NCBI GenBank assembly: GCA_024138015.1
Contig: JAMXBB010000009.1
Location: 39,120,344-39,184,343 of the forward strand
Source: Lumnitzera littorea
Lineage: Eukaryota; Streptophyta; Magnoliopsida; Myrtales; Combretaceae
Direction of reading: 5' to 3'
DNA length: 64,000 bases
Shown here: piece after piece, positions 34,265 through 45,570 of the stretch
Layout: every line of letters starts with the position of its first letter
Position numbering within the stretch: the first letter of the stretch is position 1
Notes under the pieces: generated by a model
The model's database searches: none
What the model saw: only the letters and a program-made list of their open reading frames with translations
What the model was told of the DNA's origin: nothing
Program-made: the position numbers and the translations under genes

Positions 34265-37124
34265 TGTCACGCCCCGAAGCGGCAGAGTCGTAACAGCCCC
34301 CGCCGTGTAAACCATCCTAAGATAGAAGTTGGCCTTACAACCGCTATCTTAGACCTGATCTACACAAGGCGTCCACGACTAACCCGCTTTGAAGTAGACA
34401 ATTTGTAATTTAAACAAATCATTTACCTAAGAAAGTGAGGAAAATTATATATAATCACTATAATTCAGTTATTACATTAATCAGAAATGAAAAGTAAAAT
34501 ATGTGTTGATTCTTCAATGTTTTTCCTCACTCCCCAGGATCTAGCAGTTGTTAGCTTCAGAATAGTTGTTGCCGCTTCTTAGACAGCACCTGCACAACGT
34601 CTATAGGGATGTGAGCAACCACAGCTCAGTAAGTTAGGACGGAGGACTTAAAACTATACCATACACACAACAAGGTTTTCAATCACTTATTAAGTGCAAT
34701 GCATGTGCAAGCAAATGCCATCGCACGACGTTGTCCGGCCCGTCGTGAGATTAGAGAAATTGCACCCGCTCTAATCCGGGTTGAGGAGTTGCCGTTAATG
34801 CAACAGTTCGCGACCAAACTCAGGCTTATGTAATGGAGACCTTGCTCCTCCCGCGACTACCTTCGAACTACTGCCTTCACCCTAGCCGCAACCTCCTCTC
34901 CTGTCACTTAGTTCGACTGAGGATGAAGAAGGGACCATTTTACAATCCTGCGCTATCCCTTCCGAAGGGGTCGGTATTTGGCCGGAGAGTCTTAAATCCC
35001 CTAACGGGTTGTCATGCATGTTCGATTATGATTACTGGTCGTATATTTGATTAAGTCCAATTTAGGGTGATCAATCATTACATACAATTCATACAACATG
35101 TGCCAAAGCAACAAACAGAATCATCGCATCACCCATAATCAAGCACATGCACACATTCAACTATCTAACAAGCACAACCAAGCATAATCTTAAGCCTCCA
35201 AAAATACAGCAACGTATTAATCCCAACTTACCTCGACTCCTCGCTCGCTCACTCGAGGTCCGATTTGCTCAGGCTATCGCCGGTTATCTCTATAACACGA
35301 ACATGGTTTCAGCTTTTCATATAAATATCATAGGTTCGTTTTATCCTACAACGCTTATTGTTAGGTTTTGTTTAAGGTTTAATATACCTAATTATCTATG
35401 TATTAAGTCTTTAGGTTTGGGGTTAGGTTCAGGTTCCGCATCGATTTCTAAATTAGATTCTAATTCGATTTTTAGGTACTGTTTTGTACCCGGACCCTAG
35501 AAATTTATTTCAACTCACAATGTGAAACTAACCACATTATTTTCAGATATCCTAAATACGTTCACTACCCTAGTCAGCATTTTATTCCATCCGATACACT
35601 TAAATCCGTATTAGTGTACCAAATTTACTCATGTTGTGAGAAATTTTTACATTTTTTATATAATTACCTAAAATTAAATTTTGTTTCAAATTTGTTATGT
35701 TCTGATTTTCATTATTTTATTATCTAATTAAACCTAATTTTTCCATATTTATTAATTTTCAATTCTACATATTCCTAATTTTCTACATTTACCACATAAC
35801 ACCTTCATTAATTACACTTAACACTCCATAGACTAGGATTAAGTTTCCACATCAGAGATTAACATCCCTAAACATATAATTACCATCTAAATCAGTAATT
35901 ACTATCTTAATCACCTAATTAACTCCAAATTACCCAATTTTTCCATCATTTTAGGGCTAAAAATTAACTTAAAAATTTCAAAAATTAATTTTAAAAAAAT
36001 GGCTTCATAGCACTGTTCTATGTCACATGAGCATCCTACAGAAAAATTTTGAGCCCCAAATTACGTCCCTAAGCCGATTTAATTTCCGGTTTAATCATGC
36101 TCGGTTTTGAACAATTTGTTAAGGACTCTATATTTCCAGACATAATTAAACTAAATCAACATTTTTCCCTAAATCCACATACAATAAAACCTCGTAATAA
36201 CAAGTTTCATAATTTTCTGGGCAAAATAACTAATTTTACAAAATTATACAAGAATCGGGCTGGAATTTGAACTCACCGGTTCAGGTGGCTCCGGCCACCG
36301 CGGGCTGCCGTGGCCTTGTCGGCTGGCCTGGGTGCTGCCACCACCGTGTGGTGGTGGTGGCCGTTCACTCCCAGCTCCTCGTTTGGTGTGGGTTCCCTTT
36401 AAAACCCCTAACTGCACAGTTTTTCTTATTTTTTTTTATTTTCTAGATTTTCTCTCGAATTTTCGACTCTCCCTAATTTTCTCTGATTTCTAACTGTCCA
36501 AATGAGTTCCTGGATTTTTCCTGCTATTTATAGGGTTTTAGGGGATTTATTGTGCATTAATTTGGATAAGATAAGTGTTTTATCCCTAAATTTTTTGCTT
36601 TTATGTCGTTCTAATTTAATTGGTTGAATTTTCTTTTTCAGATTCTGACTTGCCACGACCAACCTTGCATCATTCCACACCCTTCTAATTTTTTTTTGAT
36701 TTTTCCTCAATTATTTTATAATTTTCTTTAATTATTTGCTTACTTTTTGGTAAATTTAGGTAATTTCGCGTATTTTTATCTACACGTAAATACATGTAGG
36801 GTATACGTGAACATTCCTAAATATTATTTTGGTCATTCTAAAATTTTTAATATACATATAATCTATCTCTAATAATTTATTAGTTATTATATTACACTTT
36901 TTGCCTTTTTGGTAATTAGCAGTTATTATGCTTAAAATTTGAAAATTTTATAGTTTCCTATTTTGCTATTTATTTTCTTAAATTTAAGTTTACGGGGTCA
37001 TTTTTACTAATATTTCTCTCAATAGTTTATAATTTAGGTGTGATCGGGTCCTTTAGCCGATCGTCCTAAACCTTGGGTTTTAAGTTCAATCTTACGGTTA
37101 CTTGGCTGAACTTTGGGGCTTACA
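34265..37124 (+). mobile_element. Solo LTR (Tekay-like chromovirus) inside the MULE arm
   Basis: A 2860-bp unit runs from 'tgtcacgccccgaagcggca' to 'ctttggggcttaca' (TG...CA), with an exact target duplication 'acctt' at 34260-34264 and 37125-37129. The start form, the end 'GGGGCTTACA' and 'acagctcagtaagt' (34621-34634) mark the same LTR type as 23735-27395. There is no gag-pol. It holds the most GC-rich patch of the window (36280-36370). The left MULE arm resumes directly after it. Confidence 0.88.
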
Positions 37125-38300
37125 ACCTTGATGCATTTTATTGTTTGATCACATATTAATTTGTAAAAAAAATAAAAAATTATAATTTTCCTAAATAATT
37201 TTACTTTGTTTAAATTGAAAACAAAAATTTATACATTAGTAACATTTATTGCGCATAAATTTTGCATACAATATTTGATTTTAGCAAATTTTATATCATC
37301 TAGAAGCTCATATGACATACTTTTATTAAAAATAAAATCTAGTATGTGGTTTGTAACTACTAAAATCAACTAAGATTTAAAATGGTTATAACTTCCAAAC
37401 CAACTGTCATTTAGCCTTGAAATGCACACTTTTTAACTTATCAAATAATACACTTCCTATTATGTCTCCTATGGTAATCTAGTGTCGTCTTTTCAAATTT
37501 TTCGACTCTATAACTCACAAACAAGAAATTATATAACTATTAAGTTTAGTCATTAAGAAGTTTGTGTTACGAATTATTTAAATATTATCAAACTAACTTA
37601 AACTTGTATAATTAAAAATTGTTCTTGTCCTTAGGCAAATTTGGTTAGCTCATACCTTTTTGTTGTTTTGAAAATTAATATAATTTTAATATTATAATCA
37701 CTAAAAATTTTGGAGAAATTTACAATCATTATAATCTTATAATTTCACAATCACATTTGTAACCTATGTGGACTATTACAAATATAAAAGATAGATAAAA
37801 AAAAGAACTATGAAATAGAAGTTAATAGTAGAAAAGATTAGAGGAATTATGAAATTTTCCTCCAACTATTTCTTTTTTATTTTCCTCATAACAATTAATG
37901 ATTCCTAAAATATAAAAAAATATAAAAGATTTAGAACATTGTACCTAAAAATGAATAATATTTTAAACTGTTTAATTATGATTGAAAATGACAATAGGTA
38001 GCTCAATAGATATATAGTTGTGGTAATAGGATGTTTAAATGGCCAATTATGGGATTGCCAAGTTATAAAACTAGTATTTGGACACTATGAGAAATGTAAT
38101 AATCTATTATAATATATAAAGGGGTATTATTCAACAAATTTGAAAGTCTATGTTACAATGCCAAATGATGCCTGATTTGAATAAATCAATTAGTGAATAA
38201 ACACTAAAATGCATTAAAACTAAAGTACAGACACTAAAATGTAATTAAAACTAATGTATGACACCAAAATACAAAATGATACAGTGGTTTAATGGAGACA

Positions 38301-38487
38301 TTAGATTAAAAACAAAGTCAGAAAATAAGCACTAAATTACATAAAATAAAAGTTTAAACACTAAATCGCCAACATTAAAAGTACGTGCACTTGTTAGATT
38401 GAAAACAAAGTCAGAAAACAAGCACTAAATTACATAAAATAAAATTTTAAACACTAAATTGCCAAACATTAAAAGTATAGGCACTTG
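38301..38487. repeat. 93-bp tandem duplication in the right MULE arm
   Basis: Copies at 38301-38393 and 38394-38487 share 'aacaaagtcagaaaa', 'aagcactaaattacataaaa' and 'cattaaaagta' and differ at only a few bases. The left arm has a single copy, so the duplication is specific to the right arm. Confidence 0.9.
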
Positions 38488-38555
38488 TTGAGCCTTTATC
38501 CCCTTATTCTTCCTTCTTTGCCAACCTAATTGATGAGGAAGAACCTTCATCTTAT

Positions 38556-39460
38556 GATGAAGCTAAGGGCATTAAAGAAAAGAAAGGTGCCATGAATGAA
38601 TAGATGAATGCTCCTATGGAAAACAAAACTTGGGATTTAGTTCCAAAACCTAAGAACGTTAAACGCATTTCTTATAAATGGGTTTATTGAATTAAAAGAA
38701 AAGTTGATGGACGCATTGACAGGTTTAAGGCAAGGCTGGTTGCTTGAGGATTCTCTTAGAAATATGGAGAAGATTATGATGAAACCTTAAGTCTAGTGGC
38801 TAAGATGATTACGATACATTTTTCTTTGTCTTTAGTAGCTTGTTTTTGCTAGAAGTTATGGCAACTTGATGTCAACATTGTTTTTTTACATAGAGAGCTT
38901 GATAAGAATATATGTATGTATGTATGTTGAGCAGCTACATGGTTCTATTTATCAAGAGCATCTAGATTTTGTTTGCAAACTTAAGAAGGCTCTCTATGGA
39001 TTAAAATAGGTTATACGGGCTTGGTATGGGAAAATTGCTTAATTTTTGCGATTTTGTGGATAGTTGGCTTCATAGTTAGACCTAAGCTTGTTTGTTAAGA
39101 AACATGAAGTTGCTCATGTTATTGTTCTTCCATATGTGGATGACATGATAATTACTACAAATAATAATGCAAAGATTGTTCATCTTTAAAAAGACCTATC
39201 GGTAAGGTTTGAGATGAAGAAGTTAGAAAAGTTGAGTTGTTTTTTTAGTTTAGAGGTTGAAAATTTAAGTAGTGGGATATTCGTTACCCAACAAAACTAT
39301 GCCAAGAAAATTGTTAAAAAATTGATGCAAATGAGAATCGTAGGCATTATGAAGGTGTTTATTACGTGATCCTTAACCCTATTGTGCTCTTGTTGGAAGT
39401 CTTCTTTATTTGACTCTTATAAGATTTGATATTTCTTTTTCTATTGGTCTCATAAGCTGA
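38556..39460 (+). pseudogene. Ty1/copia reverse transcriptase
   Basis: Resumes right after the MULE with 'MENKTWDLVPKPKNVKRISY', 'KWVY', 'DRFKARLVA' and 'EDYDETLSLVAKM', then 'WQLDVN' and the active site 'YVDD' (39133-39144) in 'VLPYVDDMIITT'. These are the canonical RVT_2 blocks (W.LV..P..., DFxETFSPVxK, YVDDM). The YVDD Asp pair is intact, but stops at K-W-V-Y-stop and elsewhere kill the frame. The enzyme made element cDNA. Confidence 0.9.
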
Positions 39461-39960
39461 TTCATGCAAGCACCAAGGAAGCCTCATTTGCAAGTAATAA
39501 AGAAAATTTTAAAATATGTGAATTCTACTATTGACATGGGCCTATTTTTCAAGAGTGGAGTGAATTTCTCTTTGTGTGATTACATAGATGTAGATCTTGA
39601 TGTAGATAAAGATGATAAAAAATCTACCTCCAGACATGTGCTTTCATGTGGTGACATAAGTATTTCATTGTGTAGCAAAAAACATGACTCCATATCTTTA
39701 TCAATTGCTGAAGAGGAATAACAAAGTTTTTGATCTTGCATATCTATTGATGTAGATTTTTTCAAGACCTCTGCATATCTATTAATCTTTATAGAGATAA
39801 TTAAAGTGTTATTAAACTTGCAAGTAATCTGGTATTTCATGTGAGGACAAAACATATTAAGCTTGAGCATCATTTTATTAAAGAGAAAGTGTTGGATGGA
39901 ACAATTATTGTTTGTCCCACTAGAGATTTAAAACATTGGAAACGTTGCTAATATTTTTTC
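39461..39960 (+). pseudogene. Ty1/copia RNase H
   Basis: The open part 39464-39721 reads 'MQAPRKPHLQVIKKILKYVN' and 'TIDMGLFF', then 'DYIDVDLDVDKDDKKSTSRH' and 'ISISLCSKKHDSISLSIAEE'. This corresponds to the copia 'GYSDADWAGDxDDRKSTSG...ISWSSKKQxxVALSTxEAE' region with the catalytic Asp and Glu positions kept. The rest of the domain, to about 39960, is broken by stops. Confidence 0.88.
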
Positions 39961-40030
39961 TAAGTCACTATCAAAAACTCAATTTGAACTATTGAGGTTA
40001 AAACTTAGGTTAGTTAAAAAAAATCATTTT

Positions 40031-40039
40031 AAGGGGGAG
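40031..40039 (+). promoter_or_regulatory. Polypurine tract of the copia element
   Basis: 'aagggggag' lies immediately before the 3' LTR start 'tgtttgag'. It primes plus-strand DNA synthesis. Confidence 0.85.
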
Positions 40040-40388
40040 TGTTTGAGTTAATAAAGTAATTTTTCTTTTATGTAATTTAATTTTACATAGGTCTAGAATG
40101 TTTTATTTCTTGAAATAAAGAGTCAAGTGTTTTTTAGTTGTTCAAAATTAATAACAGTTATTGGTATCTTTTAATTGTCTCAAATTAATGTTGTTGTTTA
40201 GATCCTTCTTTGTAGTATTATAATTATGGGTAAAGATAAGTCATGAATCTATGAGAGTTGAGAGTCCTTGTATACATAAGTTCGCTTAATATATTCAGAG
40301 TAATATATATATAGAGTTCTATTATTTATATATGATCTTTGACTAGTGTTTTATTATTTATATACGATCTTGAACTAGTGTTTTTACA
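40040..40388 (+). repeat. 3' LTR of the copia element
   Basis: 349 bp, from 'tgtttgagtt' to 'gtttttaca'. It pairs with 17561-17954. A short internal duplication of 'tatttatatatgatcttgaactagtgttt' type (40324-40388) is absent from the 5' LTR. Confidence 0.85.
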
Positions 40389-40426
40389 CTAAGATAAGAT
40401 GCCATTTGAATGCTTTCATAGAGTAA

Positions 40427-41040
40427 ATGCTTGACATGGTCGCTTTGCTAGAGACAAAAATGTCAAAATTAGTAGCATATATATTTCAATATATATTGCA
40501 GTTAGATGGCCATGCACGTATGGAAGCTAGAGGATATAGTTGTAGAATGTTGCTGTTGTGGAGCACTAGAGTGATGGATGTTCATGTTTTAAAGAAAATA
40601 GCTCAAGAGATTCATGTTGATGTCAAGGTTAGAAGCTCTAACATCTTTTGGTTTTTTATTGCAATCTATGAATCAAATAAATTAAATGAAAAGTTACAAC
40701 TTTGGAAAAGTTTAATAATGCATATGCAATACATAGGAAATGCCCCTTAGTGTGTGATGGGTGATTTCAATGATGTTATTTAATGTAATGAATGTTAGGG
40801 GAGGGGTGCTTTTCCTAGAAACCAAGCTTATAAATATGGCTCTTGCATGAATAATTGTGGGCTTATAGATGTAGGGTATATAGGTCCTACTTATATTTGG
40901 TCATATGAGCAAGACATAACTACACTAGTGTAAAGAAGATTAGATAGGGGGTGATGTAATCAAGCTTGGTGAGATTTATACCCTAAATAAAAAATTTATC
41001 ACTTGCTAAGATAACTAAGTGAGCATCTTGCTTTGCTTTT
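40427..41040 (+). pseudogene. LINE apurinic endonuclease domain
   Basis: The open part 40427-40750 starts 'LDMVALLETK' (family DVVFLQETK, with the catalytic Glu). It is followed by 'IHVDVKVRSSNIFWFFIAIY', then 'VMGDFNDV' (catalytic GDFN motif), 'CGLIDVGYIGPTYIW' and 'SEHLALL' (family SDH; D is replaced by E). It nicks target DNA to prime reverse transcription. Stops follow GDFNDV. Confidence 0.85.
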
Positions 41041-42900
41041 AAAAACTAATTTAGAAATTTTTTATTTCTGAATGTGATTTATAAACCATATTAAATCATT
41101 TAGGTTTTAGCTAATGTGATTTATGGATAAGACTTGCAAATCATTGATTAAACAAGTATGGTTAGCCTCAAATAAAGATATTTTAAGAACTATAGCAAGT
41201 TTTCATATACACCTAAAGGAATTGAATAAGAAGGTATTATTCATTTTCAAAAAAAGAGGTTGGAGAGAAGATTAATTGGAGTAAAAAGAGCCTTAGCTAC
41301 AAATCTAAATTGGTTCTTAATTGTTTTGAAGAGAGAGTTAAAAGATGAATTAAGCAAAATACTAGATAAGGAGGAGTGGCTATAGGAAATGAAATCAAGA
41401 ACTAAATAGATAAAAGAAGGAGAAAGGAATATGGCCTATTATCATGCAGTAGCGCAGAGTGAGAGGGAAAAACATAAGATATTAGGCTTGCAGAATGAAT
41501 GGGGAGAGTGTGAATATGATTAGGTTCATATATGTAATTTGTTCAATAACTACTATAGGAAGTCATACACTACCACATGGTTAACATGAATCTAGAAAAA
41601 TCCTATAACAGAGGAGTTAAAGTATGGGTTAATTGAAGATAAAAAATCATAGTTAGTTAAGGAAGTTAGTTATGAAGAAGTGTACAAGACATTGCAACAA
41701 CTACATTCATGGAAAGCCCCTGGAAAATATGGCTTCTGACCTTTTTTCTATAAAAAGTGTTGGAGCTTCATAGGGGATGAGATTAGTAATTTCATTATTA
41801 TTTATTCTAATGGAGAAGCTATCCTAAAAGAGATAAATTAGACAATGATTTGTTTCTTGCCTAAGCAGCTTGGAGCTAGTACAATACAATCTTTTAGGTC
41901 AAATAGCCATTTCAATACTTTATATAAACTATTAACTGAATTGTTGGCTAATTGAATAAGGCCTTCTTCAGAAAGTTTGATTCATCCAACTCTTGCAAGT
42001 TTTATAAAGGGTAGGAAAGTTACTAACAATATCATCTTGATAAATAAAATATTGCACTATTTAAATAAGAAATCTATGAAGTAGAACTAGATGATCTTGA
42101 AGATACATTTAGAGAAGACTTGTGCTAGTATTGAATGGGATTTTATTTATTGGCTTTTACAAAGTTTAAATTTTCCTCATAAGTGGATAAGGTTGACTAT
42201 GTCTTATATCACTTGAATTATAGCTACAATCCTTATAAATGAATACTCCCAGGAGCAATTTATACCTTTTAGGGGTATAAGACAAGGGGATCCAATTTCC
42301 CCTTATCTTTTTATTTTATGCATGAAATTTCTAAGTAGAATGATAGAAAACAAAGTTTCTATGGGAGAGTGGAAAGCTTTTAATATAAGGGAAAGTAATC
42401 TAAAATTTTCACATCTTTTGTTTGCTGATGATGTGGTATTACTTGCAAAAGTCAGATAGAGTGAATGATATTGTTATTAAAAGGGAGTTAGATGATCTTG
42501 ATCAAGTATCAAGGCTATTGATAAATATGTAGAAATCATCTATCTACTTCTCAAGAAATATAAGGAGTGAAGTAAGGAAGGAAACTGAAAACATTCTATA
42601 GATAAATAAAATACTTTCATTTGATAAATATTTAGGCTTTCCATTGCAAGAAGGGGGTAAACCTACTACTGAGCAATTGAATCTATTTGTAGAGAAAGCC
42701 TAAAAGAAGTTATTAGGGTGGAAGTCATGATAACTAAGTATGTGTAGGAGAGTCATCTTAATAAAATTTGTGTTGAAGTCACTTCCCACTTACTATATGC
42801 AAGTCTTTAAGCCACTGGAGAAGGTATTACACAAATTAACACAAGTAATTAGAGACATCTTTTGGAATGGAGTTTAGGATAAAAATAGAATACATTAGTT
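41041..42900 (+). pseudogene. LINE reverse transcriptase
   Basis: 'SWKAPGKYGF' (41710), 'PFRGIRQGDPISPYLFILCM' (about 42265-42325), 'LKFSHLLFADDVVLLAK' with the catalytic F-A-D-D at 42421-42432, 'YLGFPLQEGGKP' and 'PTYYMQVF' are the standard plant L1 RT blocks in order. FADD is intact. Several stops and shifts interrupt the frame between blocks. Confidence 0.88.
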
Positions 42901-44340
42901 AGCTTAGGAAAAAAGTTACTAAACCAAAGGAGCAAGGGTTAGGGCTTATAGATCTTTAAAAACAAAAACTTAGCTTATGCGACAAAAAAGACTATGGGAA
43001 TTTAAATTAAGAAATATTGCACAGGTAAGCCTAATGAAAGCAAAGCGTAGAAAGTTGAAGATAACAAGGGGTGTTTCAAAGCTCATTAGTACATCATATT
43101 TTGTAAAGGAGCTTCATCATAACAAAAAGTGGTGTAATGAAAATGACTTCACATCTATATGTAATAGGAAAACAACTGGGTTTTGGTAAGACAAATAGGC
43201 AAGGAATTTTATAGTTAGACAAATTATTTTTGGCCCAATTCATAGTCAAGCTTTGAATCTCACAATAGCTGGTTGTTAGATCAGTCTTTATACTTAGAAT
43301 GAGGAGAAGATAGGATTTCCAATCACAGAATTGTTACTAGAGTGATCAGGTTTAATTGTTTAACAAGTTACAGAAGATGTGAGATATATTACGAGTAATA
43401 TGAAGGAAGAACCTAAATTAAGGGACATCTACTTACATCTTCTTTTTGAGAGGAATCACATAAAGGGAGCTAGAATTGGCTTTCGCAATCTATCTTGCCC
43501 CCTTAAGGTGAAATTGTTTATCTAGAGATTACTAAATAATGCCTTACCTATAGCAAGTAACTTATAAGAAAGGCATATTGATGATAATCTAAATTGCCTA
43601 AGATGTAGGGATAATTAGGAAAGTATATTGCTAAATATTGGCAAGGGAAAGACATTTATGATCCAGAAACAAATGGGTCAAATTTAACATGCTTGTATCT
43701 AGAATATAGACTATAGAGTTAAGACCCCTGAAAAAAATTACATGTTATGTTATATGTTGCTTAATAGAAATGGAGCCTTGTTTTAGCCATAATTGATCAT
43801 AAAAGACCCTAAATGTTACCATTAGAAGGCTAAGGCATAAATATTGGACTTCTCTTAAATGAGAGCATAAGATATTTAGTGTTGAAAGTGAAAACATTAC
43901 ATGACTGCCTCTAAGATCAAATTAGGTGAAGTTAATTTTAGATGCAACAGTAAATTATCTAAAGATCACACATCAACAGAAGGAGTATTACGCAATCATG
44001 AAGGAAAATGGATGCTAGGGTTTTTGCACAAATTGGGGGCTGTTGACATAGTGGCTGCTGAGTTATAGGTAGTCTATTAGGGATTACATCATTGTATATG
44101 ACAAAACTATTTAGATGTGGAGATTGAATTAGACTAAAAAATGACCATAGATTATTTAACTTTAAACACATGTAAGCAAATCAAATATAAACATATTGTT
44201 GATTTGTGCAAGGCAAACATATTGCACTTATGTCAATAGAGGATTAGGCACGTACCTTAAGAGATTAATGCAGTAGCCGATCGGATTGTAGGAAGGGCTT
44301 AGCATCATTCAGAAATTTTTGTTGTATATATGAATCCTCC
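42901..44340 (+). pseudogene. LINE C-terminal region with RNase H
   Basis: The first part (to about 43900) holds decayed linker sequence, including the open frame 42977-43189. From about 43960 come 'GVLRNHEGKWMLGFLHKLGA', 'DIVAAEL' (catalytic Glu), 'LTLNTCKQIKYKHI' and 'INAVADRIVGRA' (family 'NxxAD.LA..A'), the RVT_3-type RNase H found at the end of plant L1 ORF2. Some Asp positions are lost. Confidence 0.75.
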
Positions 44341-44799
44341 TTTTTTTCTTTGTTACCTCTTTTGTCAAATGATCTAATGGGATATGGCTTCTGTAAAGTC
44401 AATTGAAGGCTGGTGAAGGCTAGGAATGTTAGGTTTCTAATGAAGCACCTTGAACTTTAAGGTTTAAGTCTACTAGGGTAGAAGGATAGTTTTTTGTATT
44501 TATGAGTTTTTTAATGTTTTGTACTTTGTAACGCTCTATTTTATGAAATATAAATCCTTATTGTACCAAAAGAAAAAATAATACAATTTTGGCTTCCTAT
44601 GATTTGCTATGAGACATAGGCTAAATTCTAAAAGACACAAAATTTTGAAAGGGTCACGTGATTCATATTACCACAACATACTAAATGCATGGAATTATTT
44701 AAGTCCACATTATCGATTAGAATAAAATCATCTTCTTGATGGTGGGTTTTGTTGAGGGTGGAAATCGGATCATTGGACTTATTACTTGAGCACCTAAGC

Positions 44800-45549
44800 T
44801 TAAATCATGAGACAAGATACTTGGAAAAACAAGCTGGAATTGAGTACAACATGGGCATTTTGACACTTAAGTCAAACTTTAGTGAAAGAGAGGTAAAGTA
44901 ATGAGTTCGTGAGTGAAGATGATCATACATGGGGCCCTTATCCCCTATTTATAGGTAATGAGACTGTGATTCTTTAGGAAATATATGGGTAGCCATATCT
45001 AGGGTTAGATCTTCTCAAATAGGAAAGTGTATCTAGTTGAATATATATACATCTTCTAGAAGTCACAGTATGTCTTTTGTAAGGGTTTGCCTTAGATACG
45101 GGTAGCTTTGTATTGATTTAGTTGGGGAGCTAAGGTCAACATGAGCCTAAAGGAGTCCTTAATAGAATAAGTTTGGGTTAGAGATAACCTCATGGAGTAA
45201 TGTGGAGTTCCTTGATAGAGATTGGGGATGTCTTAAAGGAAACTAACCTAAGTTAGACAGGTTAGGTCTTTGCAAGCTTGAAGGAGCTCTTAGAAAAGTG
45301 ATGCTTATGATGTTCTAACTTGGGGTTTGATTATACTAATTGGCTCATTTAAAGGTGGTGTAGGATTCTAAAGTAAATGAGTTCTACAAGCCCAACCTTA
45401 GGGCAGGTTGGGTGAGCCCCTGGTGGTAACCTAACATTAGCCCAAGTAAGCCCATTTGGGTTAAGCCCACGTCAATCTAAGCCTTCCTTTATGGTTCGAG
45501 GGCAAGAGTAAGGTTGTATTGGGCTAACGCCCAAAATCAGCTATCAACA
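44800..45549 (-). repeat. 3' LTR of Tat-type copy 2
   Basis: Contains 'gacacttaagtcaaacttta', the counterpart of 'gatgcttaagttagt' in the LTR of copy 1, and a minus-strand TATA box at 44946-44954. On the minus strand the LTR starts 'tgttgatag' at 45549 directly after a polypurine tract, the same start as the LTR at 61349. The low-coordinate end is approximate. Confidence 0.6.
44946..44954 (-). promoter_or_regulatory. TATA box in LTR of copy 2
   Basis: CTATAAATA on the minus strand, as in the other reverse-oriented LTRs. Confidence 0.5.
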
Positions 45550-45570
45550 CTTAGCCCTTACTTTATTTGG
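45550..45570 (-). promoter_or_regulatory. Polypurine tract of copy 2
   Basis: The minus strand reads 'aaataaagtaagggctaag', immediately upstream of the LTR start TGTTGATAG. Compare the tracts at 53993-54010 and 61350-61370. Confidence 0.55.

Larger units (their letters stand above)
34045..38502. mobile_element. Non-autonomous Mutator-like element (MULE) with 9-bp target duplication
   Basis: An exact 9-bp duplication, 'cttattctt', flanks the element (34036-34044 and 38503-38511); 9 bp is the Mutator hallmark. The ends are inverted: left 'gggataaagacacataaagg', right (reverse complement) 'gggataaaggctcaacaagt'. The inverted homology goes on for over 200 bp ('cctatatttt...tttggca', 'gtgtctccattaa', 'gtactttaacc...atgcatttta'). 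The left arm is interrupted by a solo LTR (34265-37124). Without it the element is about 1.6 kb, with an AT-rich non-coding interior (37170-38150) and no transposase. Confidence 0.88.
17561..40388 (+). mobile_element. Ty1/copia element split by three nested insertions
   Basis: On the + strand, in order: LTR, primer-binding site, gag part 1, an 11.1-kb insertion, gag part 2 with a decayed zinc knuckle, protease, a 2.45-kb solo LTR, GAG-pre-integrase, integrase, a 4.5-kb Mutator-like insertion, RT, RNase H, polypurine tract and LTR. Integrase before RT is diagnostic of Ty1/copia. Subtracting insertions and target duplications leaves about 4.77 kb, a normal copia length. All domains carry stops or frameshifts. 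The two LTRs are clearly related at their 3' halves but diverged in the middle, so the insertion is old. A host target duplication could not be confirmed. Confidence 0.9.
40389..44580 (+). mobile_element. Degraded plant LINE (L1 type)
   Basis: In order: endonuclease (from 40427), reverse transcriptase with FADD, an RVT_3-type RNase H, and an A-rich tail (44566-44580). There are no LTRs. The N-terminus of the endonuclease is missing and the element begins exactly where the copia LTR ends, so it is either 5'-truncated or cut at this junction. Many stops are present. No ORF1 (gag-like) sequence was found. Confidence 0.85.

Noticed and set aside
43959..44171. Minus-strand open frame
   Set aside because: It is the shadow of the LINE RNase H on the + strand.
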